A stretch of 64,000 nucleotides of DNA from Streptococcus orisasini (lineage in GTDB: Bacteria > Bacillota > Bacilli > Lactobacillales > Streptococcaceae), in contig NZ_BCLE01000022.1 of NCBI RefSeq assembly GCF_001431045.1, forward strand, positions 1 to 64,000, given 5' to 3'. The position numbers were made by a program, and so were the translations under genes. Numbering within the stretch: position 1 is the stretch's first letter; every line of letters begins with the position of its first letter. This document shows positions 30,127 through 37,128 of the stretch, one piece after another. Under the pieces are notes generated by a model that saw nothing but the letters and a program-made list of their open reading frames with translations, did no database searches and had not been told where the DNA came from.

Positions 30127-31539
30127 ATGAACTCTGAATTAAAATATAAGGCTAAAAAAGTCAAGGCTGTCTTTTTTGATATTGATGACACCCTTCGTAT
30201 CAAAGACAGCGGCTATATGCCTGCATCAATTACAGCTGTTTTTAAGAGTCTTAAAAAACAGGGGATTTTGACAGGCATTGCTTCGGGTAGAGCACCTTAT
30301 GGTGTTGTTCCTGAGATCCGTCAGCTTAATCCGGACTTTTTTATAACCATTAATGGCTCTTATGTGATTGATCATAAAGGAGAAGAAGTCCTTAACGATC
30401 CAATTCCCAAAGACATTGTTGAAAAATATGTTGCTTGGTGCAAAGAGACAGGTATTGATTACGGCTTTGCCGGTAAAGACAAGGCTGTCGTTTCTAAGCA
30501 CACAAAATTAATTGACAAGGCACTTTTTCCGGTTTACGGAGTGTGCCATGTTGATCCTGATTTTTATCAAAAACACAATGTTTATCACATGTGGACATTT
30601 GAGGATATTGGTGACAGTCTGCAGCTTTCAGATGAGCTCAGACAATATGTCCGTCTGGTTCGCTGGCATGAGAATTCTTCGGATGTCATTAAAAATGGTG
30701 TTTCTAAGGCCTCAGGTCTCGCCCATGTTTTAAAAAAAGTTCATTTAAAACCCCAAAATGTCCTTTTCTTTGGCGATGGGTTAAATGATATAGAGATATT
30801 TGATTATGTTGGTCTTAAGGTTGCTATGGGCAATGGCCATGGTGATTTGAAAGATAAGGCTGATTTTATTACAAAAAATGTAGAAGAAGATGGCATTTTA
30901 TATGCTTTGGAGGAATTAGGTTTGATCGAAAAAGAAGTACAGTTTCCGCAATTGAATTTAGATAGCACAGATGGTCCGAAAGCGACCATTAAAACCAATC
31001 ATGGCAGTTTAAGTTTAAAATTGTTCCCTCAGCAGGCCCCAAAAACGGTCGCTAACTTTATTGCTCTTGCTAAGAAAGGCTATTATGATGGTGTTATTTT
31101 CCATCGAATTATTAAAGATTTTATGATTCAAGGTGGTGATCCAACAGGTACCGGTATGGGCGGAGAGTCTATTTATGGTGAACGTTTTGAAGATGAATTT
31201 TCAGAGGAACTGTATAACCTTCGCGGTGCTCTGTCAATGGCAAATGCAGGTCCAAATACCAACGGCAGTCAGTTTTTCATTGTTCAGAATCAAAATTTCC
31301 CTTACAGTGTTGAAGATTTAGAACGCGGTGGCTGGCCTAAGGAAATTGCGGCTGCTTATGCTGAAAATGGAGGGACACCGCATCTTGACCGCCGTCATAC
31401 TGTTTTTGGTCAGTTGACGGATCAGGCCTCTTATGAGGTTTTAGATAAGATTGCCAGTCTTGCCACAGATGGAGCGGATCGCCCTGTCACAGAAGTTGTC
31501 ATTGAAACCATCGAGGTGACTGACGATGAAGATCGGTGA
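30127..31539 (+). CDS. HAD hydrolase-cyclophilin fusion protein
   Basis: This 470-residue two-domain protein joins a Cof-type HAD phosphatase (residues 1-265; FFDIDDTLR nucleophile, [11 protein letters not shown] metal site) to a cyclophilin peptidyl-prolyl isomerase (about 280-468; [25 protein letters not shown]). I recall the same fusion in other streptococci, so it is not an assembly artefact. No signal peptide is seen, so both activities are cytoplasmic. It follows liaR by 40 bp and overlaps the S1 protein gene by 14 bp. Confidence 0.88.
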   Translation: MNSELKYKAKKVKAVFFDIDDTLRIKDSGYMPASITAVFKSLKKQGILTGIASGRAPYGVVPEIRQLNPDFFITINGSYVIDHKGEEVLNDPIPKDIVEKYVAWCKETGIDYGFAGKDKAVVSKHTKLIDKALFPVYGVCHVDPDFYQKHNVYHMWTFEDIGDSLQLSDELRQYVRLVRWHENSSDVIKNGVSKASGLAHVLKKVHLKPQNVLFFGDGLNDIEIFDYVGLKVAMGNGHGDLKDKADFITKNVEEDGILYALEELGLIEKEVQFPQLNLDSTDGPKATIKTNHGSLSLKLFPQQAPKTVANFIALAKKGYYDGVIFHRIIKDFMIQGGDPTGTGMGGESIYGERFEDEFSEELYNLRGALSMANAGPNTNGSQFFIVQNQNFPYSVEDLERGGWPKEIAAAYAENGGTPHLDRRHTVFGQLTDQASYEVLDKIASLATDGADRPVTEVVIETIEVTDDEDR

Positions 31540-31912
31540 CAAGATAAAAGGGGAAATTACGGGTATTAAGCCTTACGGTGCCTTTGTTCAGCTGGAAAAC
31601 GGAGCGGTAGGTCTCATTCATATTTCTGAAATTAAAACAGGCTATATTGACAATATCTATCGCATTTTATCCGTTGGTGAAAAGGTTCTTGTTCAAGTTC
31701 TTGATTATGATGAATACAGCCAGAAAGCTAGTCTATCTTTACGAACACTGGAGGAGGAAAAACACCATTATCAACACAGGCATCGTTTTTCTAACAGCCG
31801 TTTAAATATTGGCTTTAAACCATTGGCTGATAACCTGCCCATCTGGATTGAAGAAAATCTTGACTATTTAAAACAAGACCAAATCGAAGATGACAATCAA
31901 AATAAGGCATGA
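31526..31912 (+). CDS. S1-domain RNA-binding protein (CvfD/YugI-like)
   Basis: This 128-residue protein has a single S1 RNA-binding domain (about residues 3-72; [27 protein letters not shown] region) and a charged C-terminal tail. It resembles the general-stress S1 proteins YugI of Bacillus and CvfD of streptococci. GAGGTGA stands upstream within the previous gene. Co-transcribed with the HAD-cyclophilin gene. Confidence 0.85.
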   Translation: MKIGDKIKGEITGIKPYGAFVQLENGAVGLIHISEIKTGYIDNIYRILSVGEKVLVQVLDYDEYSQKASLSLRTLEEEKHHYQHRHRFSNSRLNIGFKPLADNLPIWIEENLDYLKQDQIEDDNQNKA

Positions 31913-31937
31913 TGCAAGCAGTATTAAAAAGATAAGA

Positions 31938-32005
31938 CTCTTTGAAAATCATATTTACTTTGTCCCACTTCAGTATTGTCTGCGGATTGTCGCCTAGTCT
32001 GATTT
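31938..32005. repeat. Decayed copy of the ATACTC element interior
   Basis: TTTGAAAATC, TACTTTGTCCCACTTCAGTAT, GTCTGCGGATTGTCGCCTAG and TGATTTAGTAT line up with the interior of 4487-4590, with many substitutions. It lies between the S1 gene and its terminator. Confidence 0.4.
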
Positions 32006-32017
32006 AGTATAAAAAAT

Positions 32018-32072
32018 AACCTGTACCCTTAAGTTTGGAAAAAATTCCAAAGCTTAAGAGTACAGGTTTTTT
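32018..32072. terminator. Bidirectional terminator between S1 gene and activase
   Basis: AACCTGTAC...CTTAAG...TTTGGAA pairs with TTCCAAA...CTTAAG...GTACAGGTT, a stem of more than 20 bp with small bulges and an AAAA-type loop, followed by TTTTT on the plus strand and preceded by AAAAAA for the minus strand. Confidence 0.85.
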
Positions 32073-32082
32073 GCTTTGCATT

Positions 32083-32859
32083 TTAAAAATAACAGTCAAT
32101 GCCGTGTTCCAGAAAAACAGCTTGGTAATCATAAAGATCTTCTGGATGAAGAGCTGCATAGTCAGACATTTCGTATTTGCGGTTTAGAAGTTTATATTTA
32201 TTTTCTCCAAATTGATGAAAAGGGAGCAGCTGAACTTTGTCCACTTGAATATCATTAAACAGTTTTGCAAAGTGTTGGGCATCTTCTAATGAATTATTAA
32301 AATCAGGAATAACGGGGATTCTTAAAACAATTGTTTTGTTGTGTGTAAAGGCATAATTGATATTTTGAATAATAAGATTGTTATTGACACCCGTCACCTT
32401 ACGATGACGAATCGTATTGTAGTGTTTTAAATCCGTGTAAATAAAATCAACATATTGGATTAGGTCAATAAATTTTTCGTGTTCGGCAAAAGCTGTTGTT
32501 TCAATAGCTGTATGAAGGCCTTCTTCCTTAGCACGTTTGAGAATGGCTTTTGCAAATTCAAACTGTGCAAAAATTTCACCGCCAGACAGAGTAAGACCGC
32601 CTCCGGATTCTTCATAAAAATCAACATCCTTTTTTACTTCTGAAATGATTTCCTCCACCGTTTTTTCCTCTCCCATAATCATCGGAAGTTTGGTTTCGGC
32701 ATCCAACATTTGTTCAGGCTGACGTTTTTGAGACTCAGGATTGGAGCACCAAGGGCACCGTAAAGGACAGCCCTTTAAAAACACAGTTGTACGGATGCCT
32801 GGCCCGTCATGGATAGAGAAATGCTGAATATTGAAAATAATTCCTTTTTCACTAGTCAT
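32083..32859 (-). CDS. Glycyl-radical enzyme activase (YbiY/PflC type)
   Basis: A radical SAM enzyme that installs the glycyl radical on the enzyme at 37129. The 258-residue protein has the CxxxCxxC cluster motif (Cys31, Cys35, Cys38 in CPLRCPWC), then GGGLTLSGGE for SAM binding. Little sequence stands between the cluster and the SAM motif, so the ferredoxin-like insert with extra Fe-S clusters seen in many GRE activases looks absent or minimal. It is divergent from the DeoR gene; an AATTACGAACGTAATT palindrome lies between them. Often annotated pflA/pflC. Confidence 0.85.
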   Translation of the reverse strand: MTSEKGIIFNIQHFSIHDGPGIRTTVFLKGCPLRCPWCSNPESQKRQPEQMLDAETKLPMIMGEEKTVEEIISEVKKDVDFYEESGGGLTLSGGEIFAQFEFAKAILKRAKEEGLHTAIETTAFAEHEKFIDLIQYVDFIYTDLKHYNTIRHRKVTGVNNNLIIQNINYAFTHNKTIVLRIPVIPDFNNSLEDAQHFAKLFNDIQVDKVQLLPFHQFGENKYKLLNRKYEMSDYAALHPEDLYDYQAVFLEHGIDCYF

Positions 32860-32916
32860 GTTTTTGCCTTTCTTTTTTGTCTTAAGATTAGTTTATCATA
32901 AAAACGAAATCAAATC

Positions 32917-32932
32917 AATTACGAACGTAATT
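32917..32932. promoter_or_regulatory. TTACGAA palindrome between activase and DeoR genes
   Basis: AATTACGAACGTAATT is a perfect inverted repeat (7-bp arms, AA centre). Its TTACGAA core recurs before the PTS genes (34933) and twice after the GRE -10 box (37082, 37103), which suggests one regulon. Confidence 0.55.
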
Positions 32933-32990
32933 TTTTATTTTACTTTCTTTTTTGCAATTTATCTGTTAAAATGAACTCAGAGGTGATTAT

Positions 32991-33737
32991 ATGAAACGTT
33001 TAGATGACATTATTAATTTAGTTTCTCAAGCTAAAAAAATAGATGTTAATACCTTATCTGAAAAGTTAGGTGTATCAAAAGTAACAATCCGTAAAGATTT
33101 GGACAAATTAGAAAGCAAAGGTTTACTGCATCGTGAGCATGGTTATGCAGTATTGAACAGCGGTGATGATTTAAATGTCAGACTTTCTTATCATTATAAG
33201 ATCAAAAAAGCCATTGCGGAAAAGGCAGTTGAAATGGTCAGTGATAATGAAACGATTATGATTGAATCAGGATCGACCTGTGCTTTATTAGCGGAAGCTA
33301 TTTGTCAAAACCGACGCAATGTTAAAATCATTACCAATTCCTGCTTTATTGCGACTTACATTCGAAAGTATGATTCCTGCCATGTGATTTTGCTTGGTGG
33401 TAATTATCAGCCTAATTCCGAAGTCACTGTCGGTCCCTTGTTAAAAGAGATGGTCAAGTCATTTCATGTTGAAAAATTATTCGTAGGAACTGATGGTTTT
33501 GATGAGCATTTAGGTTTTATGGGAAAAGACATGATGCGCTGTGAGGTTGTTCAATATATGGCTGAATCAGCTGATGAGTTAATTGTCTTAACAGATTCAA
33601 GTAAGTTTGCTAAACGCAGTTTGGTCAATCAATTTGCTTTAAGTCAAGTCTCACAAGTTATAACAGATTCTGATATTTCGAAAAACTTACGTGAGCATTT
33701 AAGAGCTAATCACATTAATCTAAAATTGGTGGACTAA
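32991..33737 (+). CDS. DeoR-family transcriptional regulator
   Basis: This 248-residue regulator has an N-terminal helix-turn-helix (about 3-55, VNTLSEKLGVSKVTIRKDLDKLESKGLLHREHG) and a DeoR C-terminal sensor domain that binds a phosphorylated sugar (MIESGSTCALLAEAI, VILLGGNYQ, KLFVGTDGF). It heads the glycyl-radical locus and probably controls it through the TTACGAA elements; DeoR proteins often bind TTTCGT/ACGAAA-type boxes. GAGGTGAT lies before the ATG. Confidence 0.88.
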   Translation: MKRLDDIINLVSQAKKIDVNTLSEKLGVSKVTIRKDLDKLESKGLLHREHGYAVLNSGDDLNVRLSYHYKIKKAIAEKAVEMVSDNETIMIESGSTCALLAEAICQNRRNVKIITNSCFIATYIRKYDSCHVILLGGNYQPNSEVTVGPLLKEMVKSFHVEKLFVGTDGFDEHLGFMGKDMMRCEVVQYMAESADELIVLTDSSKFAKRSLVNQFALSQVSQVITDSDISKNLREHLRANHINLKLVD

Positions 33738-33762
33738 AAATAAATAATAATGAAAGGCTGCT

Positions 33763-34749
33763 ATGAATAAAGAAAGAAGACGCTTGCTGGCCAAAACAGC
33801 ATACCTTTATTATATTGAGGGCAAAAGTCAGGCTGAGATTTCAGAAGAAATGGATATCTATCGAACGACAGTCAGCCGCATGTTACATCGTGCTAGAGCT
33901 GAAGGTATCGTTCAAATCAGCATCAAAGATTATGATTCTGATCTCTTTGCCTTGGAAGAATATATTCGTCAAAAATATGGTTTAAAAAAAGTGGAGCTTG
34001 TTGCTGATCAGTTTGATGATACACTGAATACTCGCTTGAACAATATCGCTCAGACTGCAGCAGAATTGGTTAAAGCAAGCATAAAAAATGAAGATACTGT
34101 GGGCATATCATGGGGAGCTTCTCTTAGCAAAGTCATTGATCAAATTGGCACTAAAACGCTTGATCATGTTAATTTTTGCCCCTTAACTGGCGGACCAAGT
34201 CATATTAATGCCCGTTATCATGTTAATACACTGGTCTATCGGATTTCTCGCGCCTTTCATGGCAAGGGTAATTTTATCAATGCCATGGCAGTTCAGGAAA
34301 GTGCAAGTTTGGCACAAGGTATCTGCCGTTCTAAATATTTCAATACGATTTCTGATTTGTGGTCGCATCTGGATATGGCTATTGTAGGAATCGGCGGAGA
34401 ATTGACTGAAAGTGATGCCAGTCAGTGGCGTGATTTATTGACCAAGAAAGATTACGACATCCTGCACAAAGAAAAAGCAGTTGGTGAAATGTGCTGCCGT
34501 TTTTTTGATGAAAATGGAAATACTGTTCATCAAGGTCTGCAAGACAGAACAGTCGGTCTCAGTCTTGAAGAATTCGCTGCGATTCCCAAAACGATTGCGG
34601 TTGCCTGCGGTGAAAATAAGGCAGCAGCAATTCTAGCTATCTTAAGGAAAAAATATATCAATCATTTAGTGACTGATAAGTCTACTATTTTAAAAGTTTT
34701 AGAATTAGATCAGGATTTAACGCACTCAATCCAAAATAAAATCAGCTGA
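33763..34749 (+). CDS. SorC-family transcriptional regulator
   Basis: This 328-residue protein has an N-terminal sigma-like helix-turn-helix (KTAYLYYIEGKSQAEISEEMDIYRTTVSRML region, residues 9-40) and a SorC/DeoR-type sugar-phosphate-binding domain (NEDTVGISWGASLSKVI, AIVGIGGE, VACGENKAAAI). It follows the DeoR gene by 25 bp, so two different sugar-phosphate sensors are encoded in series. A terminator follows at 34796. Confidence 0.88.
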   Translation: MNKERRRLLAKTAYLYYIEGKSQAEISEEMDIYRTTVSRMLHRARAEGIVQISIKDYDSDLFALEEYIRQKYGLKKVELVADQFDDTLNTRLNNIAQTAAELVKASIKNEDTVGISWGASLSKVIDQIGTKTLDHVNFCPLTGGPSHINARYHVNTLVYRISRAFHGKGNFINAMAVQESASLAQGICRSKYFNTISDLWSHLDMAIVGIGGELTESDASQWRDLLTKKDYDILHKEKAVGEMCCRFFDENGNTVHQGLQDRTVGLSLEEFAAIPKTIAVACGENKAAAILAILRKKYINHLVTDKSTILKVLELDQDLTHSIQNKIS

Positions 34750-34795
34750 AATAGCCGATTAAATAAGGAAATTTTTAATTTAAAATATAATATAG

Positions 34796-34821
34796 AATCT
34801 GGCCTTGTCCAGATTTTTTTT
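34796..34821 (+). terminator. Terminator after the SorC gene
   Basis: AATCTGG and CCAGATT form a 7-bp stem with a 6-base loop, followed by TTTTTT. It separates the regulator genes from the PTS genes. Confidence 0.8.
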
Positions 34822-34877
34822 GTAAAAATGTTAAGCTTTGCACAAAAATGCAATTATTTAAAAGTAGGCAAAAAGTA

Positions 34878-34939
34878 TTGAAAACGGTTTCTTCAAATGA
34901 TATAGTAAAGCTATCGAAAGAAATATATTTCCTTACGAA
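34878..34939 (+). promoter_or_regulatory. PTS promoter with overlapping cre and TTACGAA box
   Basis: TTGAAA (34878-34883), a 17-bp spacer and TATAGT (34901-34906) form a good promoter. A cre-like site, TGAAAACGGTTTCT (34879-34892), matches 13 of 14 positions of the CcpA consensus TGWAANCGNTNWCA and covers the -35. Downstream, TTACGAA (34933-34939) is the locus-specific element. Together these predict catabolite repression plus DeoR control. Confidence 0.65.
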
Positions 34940-35007
34940 GAAAAATAAAAGATTTGCATCAGCAAAGTTCTTCTTGGAAAACTATTCAAAAAACAAAGGA
35001 GAAACTA

Positions 35008-35325
35008 ATGGAAGTTATTGTAGCAGATCAAATGATCATGGGGTTGATTATTAATGCTGGAGATGCCAAGCAGCATATCTATCAAGCCTTGAATTTGGCT
35101 AAAGAAGGAAAATACGATGAAAGTGAACAGGAGGTCAAATTAGCAGATGCTGCTTTGTTAGAGGCACATAATATGCAAACTCAGTTTTTGGCACAAGAGG
35201 CCGGAGGCAAGAAGACAGAAATTACAGCCTTATTTGTTCATTCTCAGGATCATCTAATGACAACTATTACAGAAATCAACTTAATTAAAGAAATTATTGC
35301 TTTACGCAAAGAACTTAAAAAATAA
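35008..35325 (+). CDS. PTS lactose/cellobiose-family IIA protein
   Basis: This phosphocarrier passes phosphate from HPr to the IIB protein encoded next. The 105-residue protein has the IIA-lac phospho-histidine in VHSQDHLM (His78, the same number as in L. lactis IIA-lac). The start at 35008 is chosen because AAAGGAG lies 7 nt upstream; a longer frame from 34954 lacks a site. It is the first gene after the cre promoter. Substrate cannot be read from this subunit. Confidence 0.9.
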   Translation: MEVIVADQMIMGLIINAGDAKQHIYQALNLAKEGKYDESEQEVKLADAALLEAHNMQTQFLAQEAGGKKTEITALFVHSQDHLMTTITEINLIKEIIALRKELKK

Positions 35326-35345
35326 TATCATAAAGGAGACTTATC

Positions 35346-35651
35346 ATGGTTAAAATTGGATTGTTTTGTGCAGCAGGTTTTTCAACAGGAATGCTGGTTA
35401 ATAATATGAAAGCAGCGGCAGAAAAAAAGGAAGTTGCTGCTGAAATAAATGCTTATAGTCAAGGAAGTTTGGCTGACCATGTTGCTGATTTAGATGTTGT
35501 CTTGTTAGGCCCACAGGTAGCTTATACTTTAGATAAATCAGAAGAAATCTGTAAAGAACATCAAGTTCCTATTTCAGTTATTCCTATGGCTGATTATGGC
35601 ATGCTAGATGGCAATAAGGTTTTAGATCTGGCTCTCAGCTTGGTTGATTAA
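35346..35651 (+). CDS. PTS lactose/cellobiose-family IIB protein
   Basis: The 101-residue IIB subunit takes phosphate on the cysteine of LFCAAGFSTGML (Cys8) and gives it to the sugar moved by IIC. AAAGGAG precedes the ATG. IIA, IIB and IIC are separate genes here, as in cellobiose-type systems. Confidence 0.9.
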   Translation: MVKIGLFCAAGFSTGMLVNNMKAAAEKKEVAAEINAYSQGSLADHVADLDVVLLGPQVAYTLDKSEEICKEHQVPISVIPMADYGMLDGNKVLDLALSLVD

Positions 35652-35667
35652 ATGGAGGAATTGAAAG

Positions 35668-36975
35668 ATGGCTAAGTTTAATGCACAAAAAATCATTGCC
35701 CCAATCATGAAATTTGTCAATATGCGAGGAATTATTGCCCTCAAAGATGGCATGTTGGCAATCTTACCACTGACGGTTATGGGAAGTATTTTTCTTATCA
35801 TTGGTCAGCTGCCTTTTGAAGGTTTAAATAATGCGATTGCCAGTGTTTTTGGTAAAACTTGGACCGAACCATTCATGCAGGTTTATGCAGGAACATTTGC
35901 GATTATGGGTTTGATTTCTTGTTTTTCAATCGGTTACTCTTATGCTAAGAACAGCGGTGTCGAACCGCTTCCAGCCGGTGTTTTGTCCCTGTCTTCTTTC
36001 TTCATTCTGCTTAGGTCATCCTATGTTCCGGCAAAAGGTGAAGCTATTGCTGATGCTATCGCTAAAGTATGGTTTGGCGGACAGGGAATTATAGGAGCAA
36101 TTATTGTTGGTCTTGCAGTTGGTGCTGTTTATACCGCCTTTATTAAAAGAAATATTGTGATTAAGATGCCAGAACAGGTTCCTCAGGCTATTGCTAAACA
36201 GTTTGAGGCCATGATTCCTGCCTTTGTAATCTTCCTGCTTTCAATGGTTGTCTATATCGTTGCGAAAATGATAACAAATGGCGGCACCTTCATTGAACTT
36301 ATTTACGATGTTGTTCAAACGCCATTGCAAGGTTTAACGGGTTCACTTTACGGTGCTATTGGAATTGCCTTCTTCATTTCATTCCTATGGTGGTTTGGTG
36401 TGCATGGGCAGTCGGTTGTCAATGGTATTGTGACAGCTCTCTTGCTTTCTAATTTAGATGCCAATAAGGCCTTGCTTGCTGCAGACAAATTATCTCTTGA
36501 AAACGGTGCTCATATTGTGACCCAGCAATTTTTGGACAGTTTTCTCATTCTATCAGGTTCAGGGATTACTTTTGGTTTAGTCTTTGCCATGTTATTTGCG
36601 GCCAAATCAAAACAATACAAAGCTTTAGGAAAAGTTGCTGCCTTCCCAGCTCTCTTTAATGTTAATGAGCCGATTGTTTTTGGTTTTCCAATTGTCTTGA
36701 ACCCAGTTATGTTCCTACCATTTATCTTAGTTCCTATTATTGCAGCTTTGGTTGTTTACGCTTCAATTGCTATTGGCTTTATGCAACCTTTCTCGGGTGT
36801 TACTCTGCCTTGGAGCACACCGGCCATTATCTCAGGCTTTACGGTTGCAGGATGGCAAGGCGCTGTCATTCAGATCGTAATCTTGGTATTATCAACTCTC
36901 ATCTATTTCCCATTCTTTAAAATACAGGATAGAATTGCCTACAATGCTGAACTTGAAGCTGTAAAATCTGAATAA
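35668..36975 (+). CDS. PTS lactose/cellobiose-family IIC permease
   Basis: This 435-residue membrane permease has about ten hydrophobic spans and the family motif WWFGVHGQSVVNGI (about residues 242-255), with NVNEPIVFGFPIVLNP in the substrate-binding half. It follows IIB by 16 bp. In context its substrate is predicted to be a 1,5-anhydrohexitol or related polyol, delivered as the 6-phosphate; this is inference from the downstream enzymes. Confidence 0.88.
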   Translation: MAKFNAQKIIAPIMKFVNMRGIIALKDGMLAILPLTVMGSIFLIIGQLPFEGLNNAIASVFGKTWTEPFMQVYAGTFAIMGLISCFSIGYSYAKNSGVEPLPAGVLSLSSFFILLRSSYVPAKGEAIADAIAKVWFGGQGIIGAIIVGLAVGAVYTAFIKRNIVIKMPEQVPQAIAKQFEAMIPAFVIFLLSMVVYIVAKMITNGGTFIELIYDVVQTPLQGLTGSLYGAIGIAFFISFLWWFGVHGQSVVNGIVTALLLSNLDANKALLAADKLSLENGAHIVTQQFLDSFLILSGSGITFGLVFAMLFAAKSKQYKALGKVAAFPALFNVNEPIVFGFPIVLNPVMFLPFILVPIIAALVVYASIAIGFMQPFSGVTLPWSTPAIISGFTVAGWQGAVIQIVILVLSTLIYFPFFKIQDRIAYNAELEAVKSE

Positions 36976-36979
36976 AAGT

Positions 36980-37025
36980 AAGAAAGGGTCAGTGTCTCAT
37001 TTGCAAAAACTGATCCTTTTCTTAA
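36980..37025 (+). terminator. Terminator between PTS IIC and the glycyl-radical enzyme
   Basis: AAGAAAGGGTCAGT pairs with ACTGATCCTTTTCTT (one bulge) around a 15-base loop. It means the enzyme genes rely on their own promoter at 37051 as well as read-through. Confidence 0.7.
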
Positions 37026-37050
37026 AAATATCATTTTTTGAGAAAAATAA

Positions 37051-37109
37051 TTGCATTTCAGAAAAGATACTGTTATTATAGTTACGAAAGAAAGAAAAAA
37101 AATTACGAA
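37051..37109 (+). promoter_or_regulatory. Promoter of the glycyl-radical enzyme with two TTACGAA boxes
   Basis: TTGCAT (37051-37056), 17 bp and TATTAT (37074-37079) form the promoter. Directly downstream TTACGAA occurs at 37082-37088 and 37103-37109, 21 bp apart, about two helical turns. This position suits a repressor. Confidence 0.6.
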
Positions 37110-37128
37110 CACAAAAAGGAGAAGAAAA

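Noticed and set aside
34848-35054. 68-codon frame before the PTS IIA gene
   Set aside because: It spans the promoter, cre site and IIA ribosome site, and its end runs out of frame into IIA.
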